From positions 1-64,000 of the forward strand of contig NZ_JARFTR010000078.1 of the NCBI RefSeq assembly GCF_029167235.1: 64,000 nucleotides of DNA, in the 5' to 3' direction. Position numbers and translations under genes: made by a program. Shown here piece by piece: positions 33,872 to 41,270 of the stretch (position 1 is its first letter; each line of letters begins with the position of its first letter). This DNA is from Kamptonema sp. UHCC 0994 (GTDB taxonomy: Bacteria; Cyanobacteriota; Cyanobacteriia; Cyanobacteriales; Microcoleaceae). Under the pieces are notes generated by a model that was not told where the DNA came from, searched no databases, and was given only the letters and a program-made list of their open reading frames with translations.

Positions 33872-35650
33872 TTATCGGGTAGCAAACCATTCAGTAATTC
33901 CTTGCGCGATCGCATTTGCTAACCTTTTCTGTTCTGTCGGGTTTACAATCCATTCAAACTCTACTGGATTAATCATAAATCCTAATTCCATTAATACAGA
34001 TGGAGCTACAGCGGGACGAGTCATTGCTAAATTATTCCAGAATACGCCGTAGGTCGGGCGATCTAATTTTTCAACTAAATAATTGTGCAAAAACATTGCT
34101 AAACTGTGCGCTTGAGGATGAAACCAAAAAGCTCCAATTCCTTTAGTCTTAATCGCATCGCCGTTATCGGGTAAAGCATTGTAATGCAAAGAAATGGCGA
34201 TTGCAGGTTCCTGTTTATTAATCATTTCTACCCTTGGCGGCAAATCTAAATCAATATCTTCCTCGCGTGTCATAATCACATTTGCACCCCGATTTACTAA
34301 TTGTTCTCGTACCAACTTTGAGATAATCAAAGCCACACTTTTTTCACGATAACCTGTTGGCCCGATACCCCCCGTATCCTGTGGGCCACCATGTCCCGGA
34401 TCGAGGAGTATTTTAATTCCTGCTAATGGCTTTTCTGTTGTACTAATTTTCGCCCCTAGAGGTGGATGTTTCAGAGATAGGATTAAAGTTGTCCCCTCAT
34501 ATCTCAACTTATAACCCCAATGTTGAGCGGATTTGAGATTGAAAGTATATTGCACTTGTTGAGGAGATATTTGTTGCCAGTCTAAACGCGAAATTACTGG
34601 GTCATCATCGAGGCGAATAATGTCAGTTTGAGCAGTGGTATTATATAATGTTAGAATAAAGGTTCGTTCTCCCTGCTGTACGGCTACTGGAACTGCTACT
34701 TCTAAGGGAAATCGTACCTCTGTCCACTCGCCAACTTGACGCGCACTGGCACTGCGAATTAGCGATCGCACTGGCACTGCATCTTTGATAATCCGCACTT
34801 CTGAGGCTTTAATCCAGGCTCCATAATCCAATCTTAGCCACTCTCCCTCGCGGGATACGATCGCGGCCCTAGTTCCCTTTGGGAGGGGTGTCAAGCGCGA
34901 GAAATCCGTACTGGGGCCCGTTCTAGCAACACCCGCATCTGCGGTTACTTCCGCTACTTCAAATTGAGTCGGAGACAAAATTGTAATCTTGCCAGTACCT
35001 TGTTGAGTCACAGTTTGACCGTTTACTGTTAGTTGAAATTGGGGTAATCCTAAATCTAGTTTAGCTTTTTCTCCCGTTTCTAAGGATATTTGAGCGCAAC
35101 CTTGGTACTGTCCGATCGCGCTTTTCTCAGGGGAATTTCCTCCAACTAATACAGCCTTATTGTCTGGCAAATCGACTTGCGATCGCGCCATTAAAGGAAT
35201 CGTCTCACCCGCCAATTTTACTGAAACCTGCGCGTCAGGAGGTGCGATCGCGCTGAAGCAAATTAACTCTCCAGGCATTCTCGCTATATCCTGTGATGGC
35301 ATCAGCGAAGCTTTGGCAAACGTCGCACCCACAGGCACTTCTGGCTGATTTGACTTGCGCGTTACCTTAATTTTTACTTCCTGATTTTCATAGCGCAAAC
35401 TAAAGCTATTTTCTCCTAGCTGCAAGGGGAAAGTCGGAGCAAAATGTCCTGCTGGACTGCGGTTTTCAATGGGTTTATCATTGACAAAAACCTGTCCTTG
35501 TGCGGGTGCAGTGCCGATTAAGAAAATGCGATCGGTAGTCGTTTCGTGATTAGCAGGAGGATAGGCAACAAATAAAGGTTGAGCTGCTACGGCTACGGAT
35601 GCGATCGCCACAATTATTCCTAATACCAATAATCCTAAAATTTTTCTCAT
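33872..35650 (-). CDS. N-acetylmuramoyl-L-alanine amidase (AmiC-type, Amidase_3)
   Basis: 592 residues from ATG 35650, chosen because it opens a normal signal peptide (MRKILGLLVLGIIVAIASVAVAAQ, split after AAA). Upstream of the enzyme domain is a long beta-rich region with an SH3-like segment (VARTGPSTDFSRLTPLPKGT). The C-terminal zinc amidase shows DPGHGG, TGYREKSVAL, ISLHYN and MELGFM, which supply His, Glu, His and the catalytic Glu. It cleaves the stem peptide from murein in the periplasm. In filamentous cyanobacteria such amidases help daughter-cell separation and septal channels. Confidence 0.9.
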   Translation of the reverse strand: MRKILGLLVLGIIVAIASVAVAAQPLFVAYPPANHETTTDRIFLIGTAPAQGQVFVNDKPIENRSPAGHFAPTFPLQLGENSFSLRYENQEVKIKVTRKSNQPEVPVGATFAKASLMPSQDIARMPGELICFSAIAPPDAQVSVKLAGETIPLMARSQVDLPDNKAVLVGGNSPEKSAIGQYQGCAQISLETGEKAKLDLGLPQFQLTVNGQTVTQQGTGKITILSPTQFEVAEVTADAGVARTGPSTDFSRLTPLPKGTRAAIVSREGEWLRLDYGAWIKASEVRIIKDAVPVRSLIRSASARQVGEWTEVRFPLEVAVPVAVQQGERTFILTLYNTTAQTDIIRLDDDPVISRLDWQQISPQQVQYTFNLKSAQHWGYKLRYEGTTLILSLKHPPLGAKISTTEKPLAGIKILLDPGHGGPQDTGGIGPTGYREKSVALIISKLVREQLVNRGANVIMTREEDIDLDLPPRVEMINKQEPAIAISLHYNALPDNGDAIKTKGIGAFWFHPQAHSLAMFLHNYLVEKLDRPTYGVFWNNLAMTRPAVAPSVLMELGFMINPVEFEWIVNPTEQKRLANAIAQGITEWFATR

Positions 35651-35711
35651 TGTAAATCCGCCTGAAATGGAAGTGGGAACTGCTCTATTTTCCCCACATA
35701 TCATAGAATTC

Positions 35712-35810
35712 TACACAAGACTTACGCACATCGAGGTCAGAAACCCGGTTTCTTTGTAAATCTCTCGTTAAGAAACCAAGGATTTTTCACAGAAACCCAT
35801 TTTCTTTGTG
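35712..35810. repeat. Dispersed ACTTACGCAC/AAACCCGGTTTCT repeat
   Basis: ACTTACGCACATCGAGG then GAAACCCGGTTTCTTTG and a degenerate inverted copy (AGAAACCCATTTTC). It shares blocks with 14713-14794. Confidence 0.55.
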
Positions 35811-35850
35811 TAATCCCTACTACAATACCCTATTTTTTCCCCTTCCCTTT

Positions 35851-37539
35851 TCAATTTCTAATTAATTCCGTAGATACTGCTCTCCATAATTGCTCTAGTC
35901 TATTCGCTGGCATAGTCAAATACAAGATATCCCCAGCACTAAGGGAAAAGTTTAGCAAATCCCAGCCGTGAATTGTTTGGCAATTAGTTTCGGCGTATAA
36001 AGGTACAAAGTCAGCAGACATAGCAGCATCTTGAATGCGCTGGCCGCAAAAGGGATGTCCTGGTGTAATTAATGTTGCCAAGGCAACCCAAAGGCTATCT
36101 AATGTCATTCCATTACCAAAAATTCGCCCTCCAATTGCTGCCGCAGCGAAGGCAGGAGCGGCTATTTCTGTCGGACTTAATACGGCTTCAAATTCAAAAA
36201 CTTGCTGCACCATGAGTGCAAAATGTGGGTCTTGATTGCGAACAATAACTGGCAGTTTGGGAGCTAATCCTTTAGCGCTTAAGGCAATTTCTAAATTTGA
36301 CATATCGCTGCTAGTAACTGCTAATAGCGCTTCGGCTTGTTTAATATTAGCTTCTTCTAGGATTGAAGATAAACTTGCATCTCCTTTAATTACGGGAATT
36401 TTTAAGGAGCGAGCGGTGCTGAGGAATCGATTGTTAGAGTCGCTGTCTATGACTGCAACTTCATGGCCGTTGGCTTGGAGTTGTTTGGCAATCTGTACTC
36501 CTATGCCTCCTAGACCACAAATTATATAGTGATTTCGCTGGGGAATTCGTGCAGCATCCCAATATTCTCTTAGGCGGGTTCCTAATATAAAATCGTTGAG
36601 AAGTGCGTAGAATAGGCCGATCATTCCGGCCCCAACTAACATCATAATAACTGTGAATATTTTAATACTATCAGGAGCATTTTCTACTACTTTATCGTTG
36701 CCTCCAGCTCCGGTAATCATGCCGACTGAAAAATAGAAAGAATCAACTAGAGAGATATGAAAATTTACAGTTGTATATGTGAATGTGGCTGCTAGAATTA
36801 TTAGTAAAAGAGTGAGGCTAACGCTGACGGCTGATTTAGTTTGCTGCTGAAGTCGCCGTAAATTAGTGATGATTTTAAGTAGTTTTTGGCTAAAAGTTTT
36901 GCGGCGCGATCGCACGCTGGGTTGAGTAGCAATAATCAAGCGATCGCCTGCCTGCAAATATCCATGAGATAATACGGCTGATATCAGGTCAATTTTATTA
37001 TCCGCTGGCAGATAATAGATTAGCATTCGGGAGCGCTCCTCCCACAAATCTCTCAGTTTTCGACCTTTCCAGGGATGATTTTCATCGATATATTCTTCGT
37101 GAATCGGCCAAGTCTGGTTAAATAGGCGCAACTGTCCAATGGCTTGATTGCCAAGAGCTGCAAAGGAAAACACGGGAGCGGCTAAGGAGGAAACGCTCAT
37201 TGTGGTATGCTCCGGCAGGGTATGATCTAGGCGATCGCCAAGGCTGGTATTGAAGAGGCGGTTAATGATGCGAATTTTAGGATTGAGAATCCTTGCTTGC
37301 ATCAAAATTGCCAAGTTTACGGCATCGTCATCTCCCGCTAAGACGAGGGTGTGAGCGTTTTGAATGCCGGCAGCCAATAAACTTGAGGCTGCTTGCAAGT
37401 TGCCTACTACGACATCGGAACCTTCACATCTTAAAGGGCGATCGCTGATACCAACAACGATCGCGCCTTGCTGTCTTAACAAACAGAAAATCTTGTACCC
37501 TGTGCGACCTAAGCCGCAAACTATGATTCGAGGTTTCAT
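35851..37539 (-). CDS. RCK/TrkA-type ion channel with atypical selectivity filter
   Basis: 562 residues: N-terminal Rossmann/RCK domain (GLGRTGYKIFCLL, 1-120), a linker, a two-helix pore region (about 230-315), and a second RCK domain (IICGLGGIGVQIAKQL) with TrkA-C-like tail. Between the pore helices the loop reads FSVGMITGAGGNDKV instead of the K+ filter TVGYGD. The arrangement of RCK, two helices and RCK recalls the Castor/Pollux-type channels, which also have non-canonical filters. Cation transport is likely; selectivity is uncertain. It stands alone on the minus strand. Confidence 0.82.
   Translation of the reverse strand: MKPRIIVCGLGRTGYKIFCLLRQQGAIVVGISDRPLRCEGSDVVVGNLQAASSLLAAGIQNAHTLVLAGDDDAVNLAILMQARILNPKIRIINRLFNTSLGDRLDHTLPEHTTMSVSSLAAPVFSFAALGNQAIGQLRLFNQTWPIHEEYIDENHPWKGRKLRDLWEERSRMLIYYLPADNKIDLISAVLSHGYLQAGDRLIIATQPSVRSRRKTFSQKLLKIITNLRRLQQQTKSAVSVSLTLLLIILAATFTYTTVNFHISLVDSFYFSVGMITGAGGNDKVVENAPDSIKIFTVIMMLVGAGMIGLFYALLNDFILGTRLREYWDAARIPQRNHYIICGLGGIGVQIAKQLQANGHEVAVIDSDSNNRFLSTARSLKIPVIKGDASLSSILEEANIKQAEALLAVTSSDMSNLEIALSAKGLAPKLPVIVRNQDPHFALMVQQVFEFEAVLSPTEIAAPAFAAAAIGGRIFGNGMTLDSLWVALATLITPGHPFCGQRIQDAAMSADFVPLYAETNCQTIHGWDLLNFSLSAGDILYLTMPANRLEQLWRAVSTELIRN
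36865..36913. repeat. 49-bp segment of the channel gene, copied at 37686-37734
   Basis: AGTGATGATTTTAAGTAG at the start and GCGATCGC at the end are shared with 37686-37734, in the same orientation, with a single mismatch over 49 bp. This copy is coding; the other lies outside the gene in the spacer before hicA. Confidence 0.85.
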
Positions 37540-37685
37540 AGAAAGTTAGTTGCAATACAATCTAGGAGTTGCCTAGATTGTGCAATTTACTATTATCCAG
37601 TGCTGGTACTTGGAAGATTGTAGCTAAAAATACTATTGGACATTTTGATTTAAAATTCCTGTGGTCTGATTTTAATAGGATTTCA

Positions 37686-37734
37686 AGTGATGATTTTAAG
37701 TAGTTTTTGGCTAAAAGTTTGGCGGCGCGATCGC
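37686..37734. repeat. Non-coding copy of a channel gene segment
   Basis: Direct repeat of 36865-36913 with one difference, placed in the 222-bp spacer between the channel start and hicA. It suggests a small ectopic duplication or a rearrangement here. Confidence 0.85.
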
Positions 37735-37761
37735 GGATCGGAGAAACTGGGTTATTGGTAT

Positions 37762-37989
37762 TTATAAATTCGCGATAAACTCATCAGGTGTGACTTTTGC
37801 TTGCTTTAGAACACCGCTGAGTGTCCCAATTTTTAATTCGCGGTGGATTGGTACAATGCAAACAATTTCTCCGTCTGGGAGAGGTTTTTTAAGGACAACA
37901 TGGCTACCCGTTTGTCTAGCTTCATAAAAGTCTAAACGTTCTAATACACGAATTGCTTCTAGGCTTGATATTCTGGGTAATCTAGGCAT
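37762..37989 (-). CDS. HicA-type mRNA interferase toxin, partner decayed
   Basis: 75 residues with the full HicA pattern: MPRLPRISSLEAIRVLERLD, the catalytic-His motif GSHVVLKK, and VPIHRELKIGTLSGVLKQAKVTPDEF. HicA toxins are small dsRBD-like ribonucleases that cut mRNA and are held by HicB. Here only the last 29 codons of a hicB are recognisable directly upstream, overlapping the hicA start. Whether an active toxin persists without its antitoxin is unclear: it may be silent or neutralised by another HicB such as that at 4071-4313. Confidence 0.85.
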   Translation of the reverse strand: MPRLPRISSLEAIRVLERLDFYEARQTGSHVVLKKPLPDGEIVCIVPIHRELKIGTLSGVLKQAKVTPDEFIANL

Positions 37990-38071
37990 AGATAACCTCT
38001 ATGCTAGTGACAAACCTGGGACTTATTTCGGGTAAGGGACACTCTTCTTTAATCAGGCTAAGATAGTCTTG
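37982..38071 (-). pseudogene. hicB antitoxin remnant (C-terminal stub)
   Basis: The minus strand reads QDYLSLIKEECPLPEISPRF and VTSIEVIYA before a stop. This is close to the ending of HicB antitoxins (a helix, a PIPE/PLPE turn and a last strand with SIEV). The stop overlaps the hicA ATG by 8 bases, the usual coupled layout. An in-frame stop stands just upstream, and no N-terminal half is seen. Confidence 0.4.
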
Positions 38072-38129
38072 CTAAGAGTAGCGATCAGCTACCTCTCATC
38101 TTCAAATCCTGATTGCCTATGTTAAAATT

Positions 38130-38474
38130 ATGGAAGTTCAACCACGAGAATTACATAACTACCTAAAAACCGATGGGACAAGTCCCTTTCAAGGATGGCT
38201 TGATTCCCTTCAAGATACTAAAACTGTATCTAAAATCAAGAAGCGACTGCGGCGAGTTGAGCTTGGCAATCTGGGAGATTATCAGTCAGTAGGAGAGGGA
38301 GTTTATGAACTTAAAATTGATTATGGCCCTGGCTATCGAGTTTATTTTGGACAAATCGGATTAACAATTGTGTTGTTGCTATGTGGCGGTGATAAAAGCA
38401 CTCAAGAGCAAGATATTAGCCAAGCTAAAAAATACTGGAGAGATTATGAAAGAACTCAAAGTGCCAACAAGTAG
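38130..38474 (+). CDS. RelE/HigB-type toxin (phage Gp49-like, addiction module killer)
   Basis: 114 residues with the family's C-terminal signature GYRVYFGQIGLTIVLLLCGG, then DKSTQEQDISQAKKYWRDY. Such toxins cleave mRNA, usually on the ribosome. The antitoxin gene overlaps by 29 bp, in toxin-first order, which is typical for HigB-like systems. The family assignment is good; activity is not shown. Confidence 0.85.
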   Translation: MEVQPRELHNYLKTDGTSPFQGWLDSLQDTKTVSKIKKRLRRVELGNLGDYQSVGEGVYELKIDYGPGYRVYFGQIGLTIVLLLCGGDKSTQEQDISQAKKYWRDYERTQSANK

Positions 38475-38772
38475 AAGCTACCATGAATACTTAATTTCTT
38501 CTTTGAAAACCCCAGAAAGTGCTGCTGGCTATATCGAGGTTATGTTGGAATTGGAGTCAGAAGGGCCTGAGCCTGAATTGCTGCGAGCAGGATTTAAAGA
38601 TGTGGTGGATGCTTATTTACAGATGAATAAGTTATCGGTGGAAGGTAAACTGATTTATGAGAAACTAGATCGGATGTTGTCTGAAAGTGGGGGTGAGGAA
38701 ATTTATACTTTGATCGCTTTACTAGATAAACTGGGGTTACAGTTAGCTGTCACTGTAAAAGAGGTTAACTAA
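38446..38772 (+). CDS. Antitoxin of the RelE/HigB pair (HTH type)
   Basis: 108 residues from ATG 38446, chosen because GGAG stands seven bases upstream and the gene overlaps the toxin end. The N-terminal part (SYHEYLISSLKTPESAAGYI, then EVMLELE) resembles the addiction-module antidote family. The C-terminal half contains a helix-turn-helix-like segment ending in IALLDKLGLQLAVTV. It likely binds the toxin and represses the operon. Confidence 0.75.
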   Translation: MKELKVPTSRSYHEYLISSLKTPESAAGYIEVMLELESEGPEPELLRAGFKDVVDAYLQMNKLSVEGKLIYEKLDRMLSESGGEEIYTLIALLDKLGLQLAVTVKEVN

Positions 38773-38819
38773 TAAAGGATTTAGGGGCGATGCCTGCGGC
38801 TGGCTACGCCTACGCCCTA

Positions 38820-38983
38820 TACAGCGGTTCCCGCTGTTATGAGGTACAGTAGCAGCAATTAGTAAACCAATTTCTTAAATGTTGAGGATTTATTAATTTG
38901 AGTGCAACTGCAATTATAGTATCAACCATTTCTGTTGTAGTTGGAGAAAAGCTTCGTAAAAAAGACTTAAGTTGAGACCACCA
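38820..38983 (-). mobile_element. IS630-family end fragment
   Basis: 164 bp beginning with the terminal inverted repeat TACAGCGGTTCCCGCTGT and encoding the transposase C-terminus (WWSQLKSFLRSFSPTTTEMV, then NPQHLRNWFTNCCYCTS). It is about 95% like the start of the following element and is interrupted at an internal CCATA by that element's terminus. Confidence 0.85.
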
Positions 38984-39545
38984 TACAGCGGTTCCCGCTG
39001 TTATGAGGTACAGTAGCAGCAATTAGCAAACCAATTTCTTAAATGTTGAGGATTCATTAATTTAAGTGCAACTGCAATTATAGTATCAACCATTTCTGTT
39101 GTAGTTGGAGAAAAGCTTCGTAAAAAACACTTAAGTTGAGACCACCATAATTCAATGGGGTTAAAATCTGGAGAATATGGCACTTCGACTTACCCAATTC
39201 CCAGTATGTGCCGCAAATAATTCACAAAATTCTAGTAAAGTTGCATCAGGATTTTCTGCTACCATTATCCTTAAATCTGCTTCAGAATTTTTGAGGTGGC
39301 TGAACTGGGGCTTCCCTCGTTGTTTAGGTTGTAAATTTCCATCAACTCGTTGTTGTTTTACCAGTTTTTGGACTAAACTTTTACTAACAGAGAATTTAGC
39401 TGCCACTTTTCTAATGGATATATTTTCCACAAGATGTGCGAGCACTATTTTTTTTCGTAGATAAGATTGAAAATGGTTTCATTTAGAAATAATGTTTTTG
39501 CTATTTGTTATTTTAGTGTATCACATTACAGCGGGAACCGCTGTA
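38984..39545 (-). mobile_element. IS630-family element, internally deleted
   Basis: 562 bp with terminal inverted repeats TACAGCGGTTCCCGCTGT (38984) and its complement ending at 39545; the similarity extends imperfectly to about 32 bp. It keeps the transposase N- and C-terminal regions but not the centre. It starts at a TA inside another copy of the same element, in keeping with IS630 target choice. Confidence 0.85.
39001..39445 (-). pseudogene. IS630-family transposase, deleted and frameshifted
   Basis: The N-terminal part (39445-39161) has the HTH segment SIRKVAAKFSVSKSLVQKLV and the linker PKQRGKPQFS. The C-terminal part in a different frame (39183-39001) starts at YSPDFNPIELWWSQLKCFLR, the end of the DDE domain. 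Roughly half of the catalytic domain is missing between them. Confidence 0.85.
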
Positions 39546-39665
39546 AGTGTGGAATCTAGTGTAATATAAGTTTTCAGCATGAAATTAGAGGGAAAGCATG
39601 ATATTTTTTAATCTACTTGCATTCCATTCAGGCAAAAGGTAAAATTGAATAATCGAAAAGTTAGC

Positions 39666-39737
39666 GCGGATGTAATTCAGTGGTAGAATGTCAGCTTCCC
39701 ATGCTGAACGTCGTGGGTTCGAGTCCCATCGTCCGCT
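39666..39737 (+). tRNA. tRNA-Gly (anticodon CCC)
   Basis: The 72-nt cloverleaf folds by eye. Acceptor GCGGATG pairs with CGTCCGC, D stem ATTC/GAAT, anticodon stem TCAGC/GCTGA with loop TTCCCAT (anticodon CCC), T stem GTGGG/CCCAT with loop TTCGAGT, discriminator T. CCA is not encoded. It lies 120 bp after the IS630 end. Confidence 0.95.
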
Positions 39738-39817
39738 TTAATCGTATACTTAATATTAATTTTGGTAGAAATACCTCAATGCGATTGCTTCACTTCGTTC
39801 GCAATGACAGATAGCAT

Positions 39818-40060
39818 CTACCCAACACGAAAAGATTGCCCCATCGCTTGAAATTCTTGAGTTTCTTCCCGCTGTAATTTCTGTCTAATTTTGGCAAATT
39901 TCCTAACTGTTTCCACGGGATATAAGCGTTCTCCACAGCTTAGGCAAACTTCAGCGGATACTTTTAAGATAGCTGTATGATTGCCACCTCGTAAAAGTTT
40001 ATCGACTTCTTTTGTCACCATTTCACCGCCGCAAATTGGGCATTTTTCTACAGATAGCAT
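39818..40060 (-). CDS. YgiT-type zinc-finger protein (MqsA N-domain like)
   Basis: 80 residues with two CxxC pairs (CPICGGEM and CLSCGERLYPVE) typical of the YgiT/MqsA N-terminal zinc-binding domain. A basic helix (RKFAKIRQKLQREETQEFQA) follows. There is no HTH domain, unlike full MqsA. It lies 12 bp after the small gene at 40073-40297 on the same strand, the usual two-gene layout in cyanobacteria, probably a toxin-antitoxin-like pair. The roles are not proven. Confidence 0.8.
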   Translation of the reverse strand: MLSVEKCPICGGEMVTKEVDKLLRGGNHTAILKVSAEVCLSCGERLYPVETVRKFAKIRQKLQREETQEFQAMGQSFRVG

Positions 40061-40072
40061 ATTTAATTTCTC

Positions 40073-40297
40073 TTATGCAAATACGACTTCTACAGCTTTC
40101 GGCAATTCAATCGGTACAAAATATGCAACTGGATACAAATAATCTTCGCCTGATTCATCAATAACTCGGATAAATTGATGTTCCGCAGCGCGATTATCTG
40201 GTATTATTTGATAGATTTTTCGCACTTCCAAGGATGCTTGATATTCTTGATTGTTAATGCAAACTACAAATCTAGTTTCTAAGTTAAACTTCAACAT
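40073..40297 (-). CDS. Small protein paired with YgiT-type zinc finger
   Basis: 74 residues, beta-rich (ETRFVVCINNQEYQASLEVR, then KIYQIIPDN, and DYLYPVAYFVPIELP). No DUF4258 or MqsR signature is recognisable, so the usual toxin partner of YgiT proteins is not confirmed. It is separated by 12 bp from the zinc-finger gene and is likely co-translated. Function unknown. Confidence 0.6.
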   Translation of the reverse strand: MLKFNLETRFVVCINNQEYQASLEVRKIYQIIPDNRAAEHQFIRVIDESGEDYLYPVAYFVPIELPKAVEVVFA

Positions 40298-40412
40298 ATT
40301 TGCCTAAAGTAGTCAGTTCAGAAGCAGTTGCATCTTTCAGGAACCTATCTCAAAACTCCGCAAAATGTTTATTACCCCATAATTCATCTTTCAGCGTTTT
40401 TAAGTTCCAACT

Positions 40413-40778
40413 TTACCCCAAATTCAGCACTCCCGCAGGCAAATCTATCAGCAACCGTTTAGTTTTCAGCCACTCCATCCCGATGAGAACTTCTGGGATA
40501 CCGTCTCCTGCTACAACAGGGACATTAAATTCTTGGCCATCAATTTGTACAGTGCCGATATAAATATTAAAATCACTTTCTCCCTGTGCAGTTTTCATGG
40601 GATACTCATCATCTACAAACATCCAGCCAAAATCTAAATCCTGGCTATTGATCGCTAACCAACCTGTAAAACCTGTATCTAGTAGCGCGTCTAAAAACAT
40701 AACTTCGCCATCAGCAGATACCAAGCCTATTTCAAAAAATAGTTGATTTGTATCCTCATCAAACCTCCCTTGAATCAT
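40413..40778 (-). CDS. Retropepsin-like (clan AA) aspartyl protease family protein
   Basis: 121 residues from ATG 40778. The D-T-G motif stands in DALLDTGFTGWLAI, a retropepsin-type active site, followed by the flap-like strands and the PEVLIGMEWLKTKRLLID block of this family. One Asp per chain means it would act as a dimer. The start overlaps the stop of the upstream gene as ATGA, so the two are translationally coupled. Substrate unknown. Confidence 0.75.
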   Translation of the reverse strand: MIQGRFDEDTNQLFFEIGLVSADGEVMFLDALLDTGFTGWLAINSQDLDFGWMFVDDEYPMKTAQGESDFNIYIGTVQIDGQEFNVPVVAGDGIPEVLIGMEWLKTKRLLIDLPAGVLNLG

Positions 40779-41125
40779 AAGATGCTGCCACAAACTCCGC
40801 TTTCATTCAAGCGGCGTACAACCATAAGTTTTTGAGGAGGATTTGCCAGTAGCTTTTGAAAAGCAACGAGTTGATCTTTCTCAATAAAGTATTCACCGCT
40901 ATCCGGGTCGATAACAATATACCAATTGTAGTGAGTTGGCATCAGTTCGTCGCGGACTCGTTCAAAAATAGGGCGACATCGCTGCCACCGCGCTTGACTT
41001 TCTGCTTTTTGCTTGGCTTTTTCTTCGGGAGAAATTGGGGGTTTTATGTATTGTTTGGGGATGCGGCGGGGTTTCCATCCAGGAGGTGCTGCGATCATAG
41101 GTATTTGTAGTGGGTATATCTCCAT
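40775..41125 (-). CDS. Hypothetical protein coupled to the aspartyl protease
   Basis: 116 residues with a basic, Pro-rich N-terminal half (PPGWKPRRIPKQYIKPPISP, then EEKAKQKAESQARWQR) and a more structured end (NWYIVIDPDSGEYFIEKDQL). There is no signal peptide or membrane helix. It overlaps the next gene by 4 bp (ATGA). Similar small gene plus retropepsin-like pairs occur in cyanobacteria and may be toxin-antitoxin-like; I cannot confirm this. Confidence 0.6.
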   Translation of the reverse strand: MEIYPLQIPMIAAPPGWKPRRIPKQYIKPPISPEEKAKQKAESQARWQRCRPIFERVRDELMPTHYNWYIVIDPDSGEYFIEKDQLVAFQKLLANPPQKLMVVRRLNESGVCGSIL

Positions 41126-41270
41126 TTTAGCAAAAATTTATATCTCCTGGGGCCCAGAAACCGAGGTTTTTTGGCGAATCCGCAGGCCGTAACGAAGTAT
41201 TGTAGAATTGGCGTGGTTGGTGGTGAAAGCCTCTGTATAAATCTTAATGAAAGCCCGAAACGCTTAGATG

